Positions 10,933 to 22,577 of a stretch of 64,000 bases of DNA are shown here, one piece after another (the first letter of the stretch is position 1; each line of letters begins with the position of its first letter). The stretch covers positions 2,279,501 to 2,343,500 of the forward strand of contig JAPFFF010000005.1 in the NCBI GenBank assembly GCA_039105265.1, read 5' to 3'. Below the pieces are notes generated by a model, which worked only from the letters and a program-made list of their open reading frames with translations, had not been told where the DNA came from and searched no databases. Source of the DNA: Tritrichomonas musculus. Its lineage: Eukaryota; Parabasalia; Tritrichomonadida; Tritrichomonadidae. Made by a program: the position numbers and the translations under genes.

Positions 10933-12044
10933 CTATATCATATTCATATTGTTATTAAACCAACTACGAATCTGAATTTTTGTTTTTTTCGGTGATATTT
11001 CTTTTATTTTGGTAATTGTTTCTAATAATATTCTTTTTCGTTCTGCTGATTACCTTGGAGCATTTCAATAATGGATTTTGTTTTCTTGTAGTATTTTTTG
11101 AGCTTCAATAAGTATTGTTTTGATGTGAACCTTTGGTATTGAATAATCTTTGTTAATTAATCTTAATTCCTGAGCTTTTTCGATTTCGTTTATTTCTTCT
11201 GTATCCTCTACTACTTTAATATCTGTAATTTCTTTTGTTTCATCATTCAATAAAAGTTCATAATCCAATCTTTGATCATTTTTTCCGTTACCAATTCGGG
11301 TTTTCAATCTTGCATTATGGCTTTCGGCTACGCTATTGGTTATTATATTTTAATTGATTTTATAAAAAACATTCCAATCATTGAATATATATTTATTTTC
11401 AAAATCATACTCAAAATCAATTGAGAATTGATGAGTGATCCCCCATCGAGATAATACTTTTAAAACTGCATTTAGTATTTTTTCTGAAATAAAAGGTAGC
11501 AACAATAAGAAATATACTCTGATTTATCTAGAAATTCAATATTCTATATTTATCGAAATATCTTCTCATTATTTGCGAGAAGTGAAAGTAGCAAAACTGG
11601 AAAATATGAGTTTCATTCATCAAAATTTTTTTTGACTGCACTCGATTCACCAAGATCATAATTTGTGATGAAAGTTGCTCCATTTTGAAAATTTTTTTAT
11701 ATTTGTTCTTTGTTTAGTAATAAAAAATGAGTTAAATGAATATTCATGTGTTCAGTTCGTCCTAAAAGCACCAAAATCTGTTCAGATCCATCTGGGGTAA
11801 CATCGAATGTTCCATAAAATAAAATAAATGAAAGAAATCTCGATATAATCATACAGAATCAAATGCAAAATCAAATCCTCAAGAAGAGCCACACTTAAGC
11901 ATACAGCCAGGCTAAATTTTTAATAATATGCCCGCATCACCAGATCATGAAGGAAAGAATTGGGGAAAAATGTTTCAAATGTTGATTGATGTCAATTAAG
12001 ACCAAAATCCAAAGAATAACAAATAAATAAATTTAAAGGAAAAA

Positions 12045-12122
<78 letters not shown>

Positions 12123-12768
12123 TTTTTAAAATCTCAATCACCTTTTTCTATGCATCCCACGCTTCTGAGATCCTCTTTGTATTTTTCTGAGAATGAAACT
12201 TTGGAGCATTTTTCATCAATAATGCATATTTCAAAGCCACAATGATTCCATGGTGCAAGAATGTTCTCTGGCATAACAGCTTATTCGATTGCCCTTTTCA
12301 TTTCACATAATTTGCTGTGAATTGCATGTAACCTGAGGGACACTTTAGTTGGTTATATCTTGTTTTAGATACTCCAAATATATAAGAATCGCATGGTTAG
12401 ATTAACTATGCGCAAGCAAAGATTAAGGAATTAAAGAATTGGGTTAAATTATGTCCAATTCATTTTTCACATCACTTGTTAGATGTTGATGTAAATTGTC
12501 AAGAATCAAAATGGCAGGATGAACAATTCATTTATCGTCATTTATTTCTGACTGAATTTGATAGACATTTGGTATCAATATATCTTGGATCAACAGGATC
12601 ATTTTTTTTCATTAAGGTATCCTTTTGGAGGAAATGTAAAATAGGGCAAAAATGTTTCTTGAAATCTGAGCCTAAGTTTTTACGTGTTGTAACAAACATG
12701 TATCTCAGAGTAGTGGCTGCTGCATTTATGCGGCGTGCCCATGATATGTGATAATTATTTGCCTGCAC
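10933..12768 (-). pseudogene. Degenerate MULE-like DNA transposase
   Basis: Read on the minus strand, this region shows scattered transposase-like blocks in order. A possible N-terminal block lies at 12768-12541. A block with PENILAPWNHCGFEICI lies near 12345-12130. A block with FYGTFDVTPDGSEQILVLLG and MNIHLTHFLL lies near 11850-11720, resembling the catalytic-core start of MULE transposases (GTF..P....Q.L...). A C-terminal block has NSVAESHNARLKTR near 11330-11290, like the N..AE..H..L signature. The end, KTKIQIRSWFNNN, looks like a helix-turn-helix. Several stops and frame changes occur, for example after FLLLNKEQI and just before the 80-codon open stretch at 11307-11065. A 73-T tract interrupts the region. 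The strand of the 12.4-12.77 kb part is uncertain, because the plus strand is also open there. Confidence 0.5.
12048..12120 (+). repeat. 73-base poly(T) tract
   Basis: An uninterrupted run of T, read directly, is by far the longest homopolymer in the window. It sits inside the MULE-like remnant and may mark the A-tail of an inserted retroposed sequence on the minus strand, or simple slippage. Assembly length is unreliable for such runs. Confidence 0.85.
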
Positions 12769-13754
12769 TCAACAATTTTGGACCATGACTAATATTTATA
12801 TATGGTGGCCTCCTATTGCCTGTGGATAAATCTCATTCAATCAAAGATCATAGCTTTCTCCAGTTATTTGAATAATCAGTACCCAATTCTTTCACAATAT
12901 TAGTTTGTTTCAGATCTTTGTTGATAAAAATTTGTTGAAGCTTTCACATCAACATCTTATATTGCTCTGATTCTCACCCATAATAAAATGGTTTTAGTTT
13001 GAAATCAGAGCTCATATGAAACAAACTATCTTTTATAGATGAAATGAATATTCTTATTCTCCATGACAATTTCCAGGTTATATCTTTATTTACGATCTTG
13101 TATAGAAAAATATATATATTATGTAACGTATTTCCAGAAATGCGCAAAAAATATACGTTTTTCCAGAAATGTGTAAAAAATAAACGTTCGTTTTTTATAA
13201 ATGTTTTATTGTTTTTTAATTTTTCAAAATGCCTATTTATTTTCAATTGTTTTAATTATGATACTTAATAAATACATGCTCATATGAAATACATTAACCA
13301 TTTATTTCACTGATTGATATTCTTTATACGGAAAAACAAGAAATTTTTATTTTTATTTTTTTTATAATAATTTTGACAAAATTTATTATCGCTCTGACTG
13401 ATAAGCTTTAAAGTTGTATAATATGATTTTATGAGGTTTACTATTATTTATTAAAGAGTTGAGTTAGGGTCTTAAATGACGCATTGAAAAAAAAGAAAAA
13501 CAAATATTACTGTTTGTTCATGAAGGATTATTAGAGTAAATCGTTTTTAAATCATTCCAACTTTTTAAAGTATGCATTACATTTCTAAATCAAAAAACTG
13601 AAGAACAATATTGCAATTGTTTTAATCAAAAAGATAATTGGTGGTATGTTATTTTGAGAATTGATATCTTTATTAAAAGCAAAAATACTTGTATTTTTTT
13701 CCCGGTAAATTTGAATACTTTTGAAAATTTTTTTTTTAAAAATGTTCAAATATA
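12769..13754. other. Gene-free stretch between two transposon remnants
   Basis: AT-rich with no clear coding signal. Overlapping 74- and 90-codon open frames on opposite strands near 13.0-13.27 kb are not supported by composition or family. A short near-direct repeat (TTTCCAGAAATG.G.AAAAAATA) occurs twice near 13130-13185. Confidence 0.45.
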
Positions 13755-14065
13755 ATGGTTGCAACTAGTCGCTAGCGTGTTGTACAATGAAAAGTACTTT
13801 GATATTATATTCTTCGAAATTAATAATATCCATTGTATGTTGATGCGATATAAAGTTGTCCATCAATAATAAACACTTTCCATAGTAATTATTTTTTGTC
13901 TTTTTAATTTATGTTCTGGTATGAATATTTTTTCAAGCCATTACTTGAGATTTGATGTAGTTAGAAAGCCTTTTGTTTGTCGAACAATGTAGTATTTGTC
14001 AGATGGAGTAATGCAATGAATTTCTGAGTCAATTGAGGATCTATTGATTCAGCTAATCTACTGGA

Positions 14066-14175
14066 TCTTCCTCATGAGAATATATTCTTGATATAGTTCT
14101 TCCTCATGAGAATATATTCTTGATAGTAGGCTGCGGCTTTGTTATAGTTCTTCTTCATGAGAATATATTCTTGAG
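14066..14175 (+). repeat. Three direct copies of a ~27-bp unit
   Basis: TTC(T/C)TC(A)TGAGAATATATTCTTGA-type units occur at about 14066-14092, 14098-14124 and 14149-14175, separated by unlike spacers. They lie inside the pogo-like remnant and suggest local slippage duplication after inactivation. Confidence 0.75.
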
Positions 14176-14204
14176 GAGCATCTTGGAAATCTTGGACGAC
14201 CTCG

Positions 14205-14224
14205 TCTATACTTCGAAGTATAGA
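14205..14224. repeat. Perfect 20-bp palindrome
   Basis: TCTATACTTCGAAGTATAGA is fully self-complementary with no loop. It lies just beyond the three direct repeats. Possibly a cruciform site or an insertion scar; no protein-binding role can be claimed. Confidence 0.8.
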
Positions 14225-14720
14225 TGGGTGTTTTGTATTTTGTGTTCATGATCAATATCAGCTTCACTTACATATAAATGTTTGGAATCCATTGGAATTC
14301 CAATTACTTATTTAAAATCAGTGCCAAATCTTCTAGAAATGAAGTGTCTTAATTTGTCCTTGCACACATTTTTGTAAAACTTTAAGTAAACATACTCGCT
14401 AATATCTTATTATGTTAAGCTTTCATTATATATGAGGGAATCGATATATTGGAATAATTCTTGAACTTCTTCACTTGAAAATGATGGACGTCGCTCATTT
14501 GGAAGGACACCGAATTTATATTTAGTCTCCTGATCCTTCACAATAGCTTTATTAACAAAAACTTTGAACCTATTCGTTGATAGGAAACCATCCAATTAAC
14601 CTGTCTTAAATTCTCGTATGTTACACCAATTTGTTCACGAAATGTTAACGCATTTAAAAATCTCTCATCAGACTTTAGATCTGCATGGGCCATTCTTTCT
14701 ACCTCTGTTTTTGGAACCAA

Positions 14721-17700
14721 ATCTTGAATATTTTTTTTGAGACAAGCAAAGGCTTGTGTTTGGACATTCTATTTCCTTTATCATAAGTGATGTAATTATG
14801 ATTATTTTTCAACTTTTTCTTTACAATAATAAAAAATTACGTTTATTCTCATTTCATCTTAAACCACTTTCCACAATTTATGAAAATTGAAAGAATCTTT
14901 TTTCATTTTTATAATTCAATATAACAGTTCAATGTAATATTTAAAAAAATTAGAACGAAATAAAATAGCATAAACTGATTTTTAATTAATTATTTATTAT
15001 AAATTATAGTAGTATATATTGAATATATTACATATTTTTTTTAACACTTATTTTAACAGTTGCCATAAACCTTCGAAAGGTCACCCTAAAATATTAACCC
15101 GACCACTAAATGAAGCGTTCGCGTTTGACCCTTTTATTTCTAATGTATTTTTTGGATTATTTTTTATAAAACCATGTTCTCTAATTAATTTTTTATTGAT
15201 TCATGTATTTTTTTAAAGTGATTTTTGTTTTTAGAAAACAAAATTTTTTGATATGACTTGTTATATGAAATATTTCAAATTTTATTTAGAAAAGACTTTT
15301 TTATTTGAAAATCAAGTAAAAGTTTGTCAAAACAGGATAATCTTTTAAAATATGAAATAGTAGAAGGGGCAGCACTCTGCAAATCTCTATAGGATTTTTC
15401 TAAAATTATAATATTTATTTTATTAATGGACAGATAATTGGTTTTTATTATTTTTAATCTATTCCATATGGCCAATTTTGAAATATTACATATGATCATT
15501 TTGAAAAGGACATGTGAGATGAAATTTGTTTTGAAGAAGAAAAATATGAGCAATTTAACACAAAAAAGATGTATAAAAGAGTCAAAAAAAACCACATACA
15601 AATATTTGATGGAATTGTTTATTATTGAATAAAAATAAATGGGAATGCAGTTATTTCAAATGCATTTATACAAATCTTTCCGATAAAAATTAACATATTG
15701 GAATAATTCAGTTTATTTAGATATTTATTAATAATTGCATATATAAATTAAATCTTTTGATTAAAAATAGTAGATATTTGATAGAGAATTCGTAATTTTG
15801 TAAAAGGGCAATAGATAAAAGCCGCCGAGTAAAATAATACCATTATTATTAACGCTTGCTCTATAAATGATAAAAATTCAAGAGATATCTAAGAATCTTA
15901 TTTTTAATTAATAATAACTAGACAAAAAAATGCTATTCTTTGAAAGCAAAACATTGTCGGTATTTTTTTAAAAAAGACTTAGTGGCTCTATTTAAAAATA
16001 AAGGCGGAGAACAGTAAAGCTTTGATAGAGATAATAATCATTTCATCTAACATGTCATATTCAAAAAAAAAATTCTGATATCAGAAATTTTATAAAAATT
16101 GAAAACATAAATATACAAAAATTGGCCATATGATTTGGAAGAATATTTTGGATATAATATCTTCAATCGATATTACAATATATAAAAAACCTGATATAAA
16201 ATCGTATAGAAATCTAAGTCACTATCAAGATGTTAATTTTCTGAAGAAAAAGCAGTTTTTCTCTCAAAAATAAAATAACTAAACATATATATATTCATAA
16301 ATATTAAATATTTTTTTACGAAATTAGTATTATTATTATTAAATATATGTAATAGTATATAAATATAATTATCAACTCTCAAATTCTCGTATTTAATGGA
16401 AAAGCGGATTTGACACCTGAGTGAAACCCCCTCTGAAATAGTTATTAATATATCTTAATATTGTATTCAAACATGAAATAAAAAAACCAAATGCCAATAT
16501 TTTTTAATTATATAAGTGATTAGTAACATTAATTAATAGCAAAATGAACTAAAATGCATAGTATAAACTATGAAAAAAAGATAAAAAATATAAAACAAGT
16601 AAATGAATAGTTTGTATTATTTTAAATTTGTAGATTTCAAAGCTTAATATAAAAAAATATTACGTAACTTAAATTTTTGTATAATTTCTCTTTTCATAAG
16701 TCATCTAAACAATAAATTAACTGACAATGAAAATCAGAAAAAAATATGATACAAAAAAAAATCAATTAACTTTCAAAAAAAAAGGTTTTCTGATATTAAA
16801 AATTGTAATTAAATAGAATGATAGAAAAAATAATTTCAAAAAACAATTTTTGAGAAAATTATCAGATGCATTATTCTATAGGGCTAGCACGAAAAAATGA
16901 TCAAAACCATAAATAAAAAAAAGAGTTGCGTATTTTTTTCAAGGAAGAATTTTAGTAATTATGTGAAAAAATTTTCCAAAAAATAAATTTTTTTCATGAA
17001 AGAAATTTTTGACGCAGAAATTTCGATCACAAAAAGTGAGAATGAAAAATTTTCCGAAATTTTTTTTTGAACAAAAGAATTAAATCTTTAAATGAAAGAA
17101 TTTATTCAATGATAAAATTTTCATAACAGCAAGCAAAAAAAATAAAAAAAATAAAAAAAATGCTGTTATATAAAAGATAAAAGAAAAAAGTCGTGTTCAA
17201 TTTTGTAAAAAATAATATGTATCTTTATTGATCATTTTTACTTATCTAATATTAATGAAGTATTTTATGTTATCAATTGATTTATTGCATAAATCTTCAT
17301 TGTTTTCATTATTTTCAAGTTCATTAAGAATATCAATATTATTATATGATAAAATTTTTTTCAAATCTTTTCCATAAATTGTATTAAATGATAAGCATAT
17401 TATTGCAGGCAGAATAAAAAACAAATTAATTTCATTATCCAAATTAATGTATTTCAATGGTCACAAATAATTTGAATTATATTCAAAGATATAATTGTTT
17501 TTAATGATAATTTGATTTTAATATTCAGTAAACACGATATAAAAAATTGGTTACGAAGAATTTTGTTTTGTTTCTTAACATCATATTTTTGGACAAAAAA
17601 AATTGTGTTTAAATTTGGCCGTTCTTTTTTTTTTATTGGAAAATTGAAAGGTAAACGGAGGCCGTTTATTTTGTCCGTTAAAAAAAAAATAAAAAAACAT

Positions 17701-17745
17701 CAATAACAATTGTTCTTTTGGACCATTTATAAAAAAATCACATTG
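14721..17745. other. 3-kb AT-rich gene-free stretch
   Basis: No gene with an ATG start and coding composition is found. It contains copy 2 of the dispersed repeat. A 71-codon minus-strand frame (17457-17242) lacks an ATG and has a TGA just upstream; it reads like a protein tail (ILNELENNENNEDLCNKSI) and may be a gene fragment. Many A- or T-runs are present around 16.7-17.2 kb. Confidence 0.5.
15060..15165 (+). repeat. Dispersed repeat, copy 2
   Basis: Shares with copy 1 at 6661 the ordered blocks ACCTTC.AA.GGT.ACC, an ACCCGACC block and TGAAG.GTT. The two copies differ at many positions, so they are old. No terminal inverted repeat was found for either. Confidence 0.4.
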
Positions 17746-19011
17746 ATGAGAGATATTTTGATATTTCAAAATAATATAAATAACAGAGCTAGACGTTTGA
17801 ATCTCAGAAAAAGTTCATCAACAAATCCGAAGGCAAATAGCGAGCTCGCCAAAACGTTTGGGAATGCAACGTTAACAGCAAGACGAAGCATCAATCTTCG
17901 CAAGTTTCAGTCGCAAAAGAAGAAGTCCAAACAACAAAACAAAGCAACTGTTGTAACCGACAATTTAACCGTCACTCCTGAATTACCAGAGTCGTCATCA
18001 ATGACCTCAACCAGTGCCCTTTCAGATGCGTCCGAAGCGAGTGACACAGACCACCAACAGACTCGTGAAATGATCAACAATGTCACCGATCGAATCGAGC
18101 AAACAAAGAAGCAAATCGAAGAGCTTCAAGAATATCGAAAGAAGCTGCGAATATCGACAACATTGTCAGCACTTGCTGTCAAAGGGATCTACACACGAAT
18201 GATTGAAAAAGTTGCCGAAGAAAAGAAAGGATACAGTGCTCTTCTTTGGCGCGGAAGGAGGCTTCTTGAAGAAGACCTGAAAGAGAAAAATATGGAGCTG
18301 AAAGAAGCCTATAAAAGACTCAATGATGCAGATTCTCAAATTGAATCATTACAAGAAGAAATTTCTAGAACCAAAGAAAACAATGTTAAATTGTTGCACA
18401 TGAAAGAATTCAATATTAGGCAAATTGAAGAATTTCATAAAGAGCTTAAAAAATTGAACTACAGCACAGATGTAAATGTATCAAAGCTTATCAAAAAAAT
18501 AGGCCAAAAACAAGAAGAACTTGAAGATTTATTGTTCGAACAACAACAGATGGAAGAGTGCCTTTATTACGAGGTTAGAGAGCCAATGATGAAGCTTGAT
18601 CGAATGAGAAGAGAATTGACAATTAGAAGAGGTCAAGACGTTGATGAAAGATACTTCAGACTTCATCAACAAGCAGAAAATAGAACAAATGAAAATGATG
18701 CTTTTGGAAATGAATCAACTGGCGCTAATAATGAATTGTCTCTCGCTGAACAGATTAGATTGAAAGTTAATGAGTACATGGAACAAAATGAAGACTTAAA
18801 AACAGAAAACGATGATTTGAAATTCCAAATTATGGATTTGGAAAGACGGATTTCTGAGTTGCCCGATTCAAGGAAGAAGATAATAAACGACATGGCAGAG
18901 CCTGAAGTCAGATCAGCTCGTCAGAATTCATCTAAAACAATTTTCAAGCCTCATACGAAGAAGTCTTTACGAAAAAGTCAGAGACCTGCAACTTCTAGAA
19001 ATCATTTATAA
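17746..19011 (+). CDS. Coiled-coil protein, unknown family
   Basis: A 421-residue protein from the ATG at 17746. The frame is open 12 codons further upstream, but only to a TTG, and a CATTTATAAA initiator-like box lies upstream of the ATG. Residues 1-80 are basic and Ser/Asn-rich (RSINLRKFQSQKKKSKQ), and 85-105 are Ser/Thr/Asp-rich. Residues from about 107 to 390 are nearly continuous heptad-like sequence (QIEELQEYRKKLR, DSQIESLQEEISRTKEN, MDLERRISEL) with one break near 310-335. The tail is basic (KKSLRKSQRPATSRNHL). Its codon use is richer in G+C than the desert beside it. No enzyme motif is seen. A cytoskeletal or scaffolding role is plausible from the coiled coils only; no family name can be supported. 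Confidence 0.85.
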   Translation: MRDILIFQNNINNRARRLNLRKSSSTNPKANSELAKTFGNATLTARRSINLRKFQSQKKKSKQQNKATVVTDNLTVTPELPESSSMTSTSALSDASEASDTDHQQTREMINNVTDRIEQTKKQIEELQEYRKKLRISTTLSALAVKGIYTRMIEKVAEEKKGYSALLWRGRRLLEEDLKEKNMELKEAYKRLNDADSQIESLQEEISRTKENNVKLLHMKEFNIRQIEEFHKELKKLNYSTDVNVSKLIKKIGQKQEELEDLLFEQQQMEECLYYEVREPMMKLDRMRRELTIRRGQDVDERYFRLHQQAENRTNENDAFGNESTGANNELSLAEQIRLKVNEYMEQNEDLKTENDDLKFQIMDLERRISELPDSRKKIINDMAEPEVRSARQNSSKTIFKPHTKKSLRKSQRPATSRNHL

Positions 19012-19184
19012 TAGTATTTATTTTATTTATATATATAATATATATTAATATGTATTAAATGTTTGTTTTACTGTTAAATTCTTTATTGTTTGTTTATTTT
19101 TTAATATATTTCTCGAAGTTTTGTTATTTCTCACATCATTTTCTGAAGAATGACGAGAAATTTCAAAACCTCTTTTTAAAAAGC

Positions 19185-19215
<31 letters not shown>

Positions 19216-19553
19216 TCGGCTTTTAAAAGTTTTGATTTCAGTGACACTGTAGGATTCTGAAGAAAGGGAAGTTGGATACCGTAAAAAATTCATTGAATAT
19301 AAACAGAGGATGACCATTATTTAATATTAACCATTGAGAATTACATCAGAACTTGATTTTTTTTTTTTTTTTTATTTCGGCTTTATTAATTTCAATGCTA
19401 ATATTATAAAAATTCCAGTATCCTATCAAAAGAATAAATCTTTCATAATCGTTTGTTTGTAAATCAGATGTTAATATTTGATTCAAAAAGTATTTTTTTT
19501 TTTCATTATTTCCATTTGAAAATTTTTGGAAAATATTTTGCATTTTTATAAAA
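19012..19553. other. Intergenic region with T-runs
   Basis: No gene is supported. Two open minus-strand frames here are driven by poly-T tracts (lysine runs) at 19190-19216 and 19359-19373. The last bases, GCATTTTTATAAAA, look like the initiator of the rhamnosidase gene. Confidence 0.55.
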
Positions 19554-22304
19554 ATGACTGTGAAAATCATTAAAATGTCTTTAAATGGGATTGAAAATCC
19601 AATTGGATATGGCGTCAGCTCACTTTCTTTTTCATGGATTGTTGAAGGAACTAAATCAAAATTTCAAAAATTAGCAAGATTAATAATATCGACAGATACA
19701 GAATGCAATATTGATAAAAAAGATCAAATAATTCATGATTCTGGAGAATCAAGCGAAATCAATTCAATTGACTATGATCCTAAATTGGATATAAAATCTG
19801 TTTTAAAACCTAGAACAAGATATTATTGGAAAGTATATGTTATAACAGATCTTGATGAGAAAATTGAATCGCCAATCAGTTTCTTTGAAACGTCAAAACT
19901 TGACGAACCATGGACAGCAAAATGGATTTCAACAGAAAAAGTTGGAAAAAACGTTTCACCATATCTACGCAAAACTTTTTCAATCCTAAAATCAAAGAAA
20001 ATAAAAGAAGCACGTGTTTATTCAACAGGTTTAGGTCTATATGAATTATATATCAATGGATCTAAGCCTACTTCAGAATATTTCTTGCCATTCAATAACA
20101 ATTACAAATTGTGGCTTCAATATCAAACGTTTGATGTAACAAAGCAAATAAAACAAAATGAAAACACCATTGCTGTATTGCTTGGAGATGGCTGGGCACG
20201 TGGCAGAGTTGGCTTTGGAACACCTCCTATTGATTTCACAGGCAAAAATAAAGAAAGAGGATACTATGCTGATTACACCATTGATCATTATGCATTTCTA
20301 CTTGAAATGCATATTTTATTTCAAGATGGCACAACAGAAGTCATCAATACAGATAAAACATGGCTATGCCATAAGAGTCATGTTGTAATTAACAATATTT
20401 ATGACGGCGAACTTCAAGATTCAAACTTAATTATAAACAATTGGAATGAAAACAATTGTAATGAAAAAGATTGGTTTGAATGTAATGAAGTGAAAGAACC
20501 TTTTCAAGAAAAGTTAACATCGAGATATTCTCTTCCAATTGTAGTTAAAGAACGCATAAAACCGAAAGAAATAATTAAAACTCCAGCTGGCGAAATTGTA
20601 TTAGATATGGGCCAAAATATTGCAGGTTGGATTGAGATCACAATGAAACAACCAAAAGGATTTGAAGTTATTATTGAACATGGTGAAATTCTGCAAGATG
20701 GTAACTTTTACAATAAGAATATTCAACCTGCACTTCAACAATTTCGTTATATTTCAAATGGAAAAAAAGCAATTGTACATCCTCATTTTACTTATTATGG
20801 CTTTCGCTATGCACGTCTCACTCAATGGAAAGGTCGACCAAATATAAATGATTTTACTGGTTGTGTGGTTTATTCAGATCTTGAAATGGCTGGTCGTTTT
20901 GAAACCGGTCATTCACTTGTTAATAAATTCTTATTGAATAGTTTATGGAGTCAAAAAGACAACTTTTTGGATGTTCCAACTGATTGTCCTCAACGAGATG
21001 AACGTTTAGGATGGACTGGTGATGCTCAAACTTTTTGTAAAACAGCAATGTTTCATATGAATTGTTATGCATTTTATAGGAAGTTTTTAAAAGATCTTTA
21101 TCTTCACCAACTTAGGGATGATGGAATTCCTCCTTTTTTCTGTCCTCTAATAATGGAAAGTTATGAAATCCCTATGTTTTCAACAGATGGAATGATTGGA
21201 TGGAGTGATGCTTCGACAATTATGCCATGGAATATTTATTTGATGAATGGTAAGAAGCAAATACTTCAAGATCAATATGATGGAATGAAAATGTGGGTTG
21301 AAGTAATGAGTAAACATATTAAGAACGGTTTTTGGGATGTAACTTATGTTCAATTTGGTGATTGGCTTGCTTTAGATGGTCCACAAAATAAAGAAAACAG
21401 AAGGGGAACTTTTGGAGGAACAGAACTAACTTTCATTTGTACATCATATTACTATTATTCATTATTATTAACTTCTAAAACTGCTAAAATTCTTGGATAT
21501 CAAGAAGATTATGATAAATATCAAAAAGTTGCAGACGAAACATTGAAAGTAATACGTGATGAGTATTTTACAAAAAGTGGAAGATGTGCTATTCAAACAC
21601 AAACAGCTCTTTCATTATCAATTATTCATGATTTGCAACCAGAAGGTACAATTCAAACATCAATTGCTAGTCTGCATAAGTTGTTAGAAGATAGAGATTT
21701 CCATCTTTGCACTGGATTTATTGGAACTCAAATATTATGCGAAGCTCTTACAAAGGCCGGAAATTTAGATGATGCAGTTACCACATTTTTGGTAAAAGAT
21801 TGCCCGGGTTGGCTTTATCCTGTAACAATGGGTGCCACAACAATATGGGAAAGATGGGATTCGTTACAGCCTGATGGAAAAGTATCTCCTAAAGGAATGA
21901 ATTCATTTAATCATTACGCTAATGCATCCGTTTGTGAATGGATTTATTGCGATATTTGTGGTTTAAATCCGATTGAAAAATTTCCTGGTTTTAAAAAAGT
22001 TTTGCTTAGACCTCATCCTGATATAAGATTTGGGTTTGTTAAGGCTTCTTTTGAATCACCAATTGGTCATTATGAATGTGGATGGAAAATTGAAAATGAT
22101 AATGTGAAGTATTCTTGTTCAATTCCTTTTAATTCTGAAGCAAAGTTGGTTCTTTTGAATTTAAAGTTAAACGATGTCGTTACATCTTCTTTCAAAATAA
22201 TGGAAGAAGGAAATGATTTGATTGCATATTTGACTAATGGTCAATATGAAATCACTTACAAATACAAAGAAATTGAATATGAATTACCAAATAAATTTAA
22301 ATAA
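19554..22304 (+). CDS. Alpha-L-rhamnosidase, glycoside hydrolase family 78
   Basis: A 916-residue enzyme expected to cleave terminal alpha-L-rhamnose from glycosides or polysaccharides. The bacterial-type domain order is present. An N-terminal fibronectin-like domain ends near residue 120. A lectin-like domain follows (STGLGLYELYINGSKP, LLGDGWARGRVGF), then a beta-sandwich linker (LDMGQNIAGWIEI) and the (alpha/alpha)6 catalytic barrel. The barrel carries DCPQRDERLGWTGD (residues 477-490, acidic catalytic-site residues) and TTIWERWDS with E766, the expected general base. A C-terminal beta domain follows. Length is typical of GH78. No signal peptide is visible, so the product is probably cytosolic unless exported by another route. 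GH78 is common in gut bacteria, and its presence here suggests lateral transfer with later adjustment to the host's AT-rich codon use. Confidence 0.93.
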   Translation: MTVKIIKMSLNGIENPIGYGVSSLSFSWIVEGTKSKFQKLARLIISTDTECNIDKKDQIIHDSGESSEINSIDYDPKLDIKSVLKPRTRYYWKVYVITDLDEKIESPISFFETSKLDEPWTAKWISTEKVGKNVSPYLRKTFSILKSKKIKEARVYSTGLGLYELYINGSKPTSEYFLPFNNNYKLWLQYQTFDVTKQIKQNENTIAVLLGDGWARGRVGFGTPPIDFTGKNKERGYYADYTIDHYAFLLEMHILFQDGTTEVINTDKTWLCHKSHVVINNIYDGELQDSNLIINNWNENNCNEKDWFECNEVKEPFQEKLTSRYSLPIVVKERIKPKEIIKTPAGEIVLDMGQNIAGWIEITMKQPKGFEVIIEHGEILQDGNFYNKNIQPALQQFRYISNGKKAIVHPHFTYYGFRYARLTQWKGRPNINDFTGCVVYSDLEMAGRFETGHSLVNKFLLNSLWSQKDNFLDVPTDCPQRDERLGWTGDAQTFCKTAMFHMNCYAFYRKFLKDLYLHQLRDDGIPPFFCPLIMESYEIPMFSTDGMIGWSDASTIMPWNIYLMNGKKQILQDQYDGMKMWVEVMSKHIKNGFWDVTYVQFGDWLALDGPQNKENRRGTFGGTELTFICTSYYYYSLLLTSKTAKILGYQEDYDKYQKVADETLKVIRDEYFTKSGRCAIQTQTALSLSIIHDLQPEGTIQTSIASLHKLLEDRDFHLCTGFIGTQILCEALTKAGNLDDAVTTFLVKDCPGWLYPVTMGATTIWERWDSLQPDGKVSPKGMNSFNHYANASVCEWIYCDICGLNPIEKFPGFKKVLLRPHPDIRFGFVKASFESPIGHYECGWKIENDNVKYSCSIPFNSEAKLVLLNLKLNDVVTSSFKIMEEGNDLIAYLTNGQYEITYKYKEIEYELPNKFK

Positions 22305-22577
22305 TTTTTTTTTATTTCTATATATACATTTTTATTCTTAATTGAAAACTTCTTTTACTTAAATTTTGGTTGTTGGGGCTTGAATATCTATATCAATGAA
22401 CAAAGTTTAACTAAAGGATTTTTGAGAATTGATTCTCAATATAACAAGCCTAAAGGAAACCACTGATTTCTTATTCCAGCTTAGTTATTAGATATAATTT
22501 GTTATAAAAAATATACGATAAAACTACAAATATAATTATTTTATTATTCAATGATTAAATCTTACTATTTCACTTTA

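Larger units (their letters stand above)
13755..14720 (-). pseudogene. Degenerate pogo/DDE_1-type transposase
   Basis: Minus-strand blocks follow the order of a CENP-B/pogo-like transposase. The N-terminal blocks are KTEVERMAHADLKSDERF (from 14720) and PNERRPSFSSEEVQELFQYI. The catalytic blocks are HCITPSDKYYIVRQTKGF, WLEKIFIPEHKLKRQK, LLLMDNFISH and NIKVLFIVQHASD, the last followed by a stop and LQ. The family pattern is G.lT...l..W...iFiP, then a LLlDn.s.H block, then ni..l.lP..at..lQPlD. The blocks lie in more than one frame, and stops separate several of them, for example inside SNLK/WLEK and after HASD. It is therefore a dead copy. Three direct repeats (14066-14175) and a 20-bp palindrome lie inside it. 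Confidence 0.62.

Noticed and set aside
12974-13268. Overlapping 74- and 90-codon frames on opposite strands
   Set aside because: Aromatic/Lys-rich composition typical of AT-rich noncoding DNA; no start signal or family.
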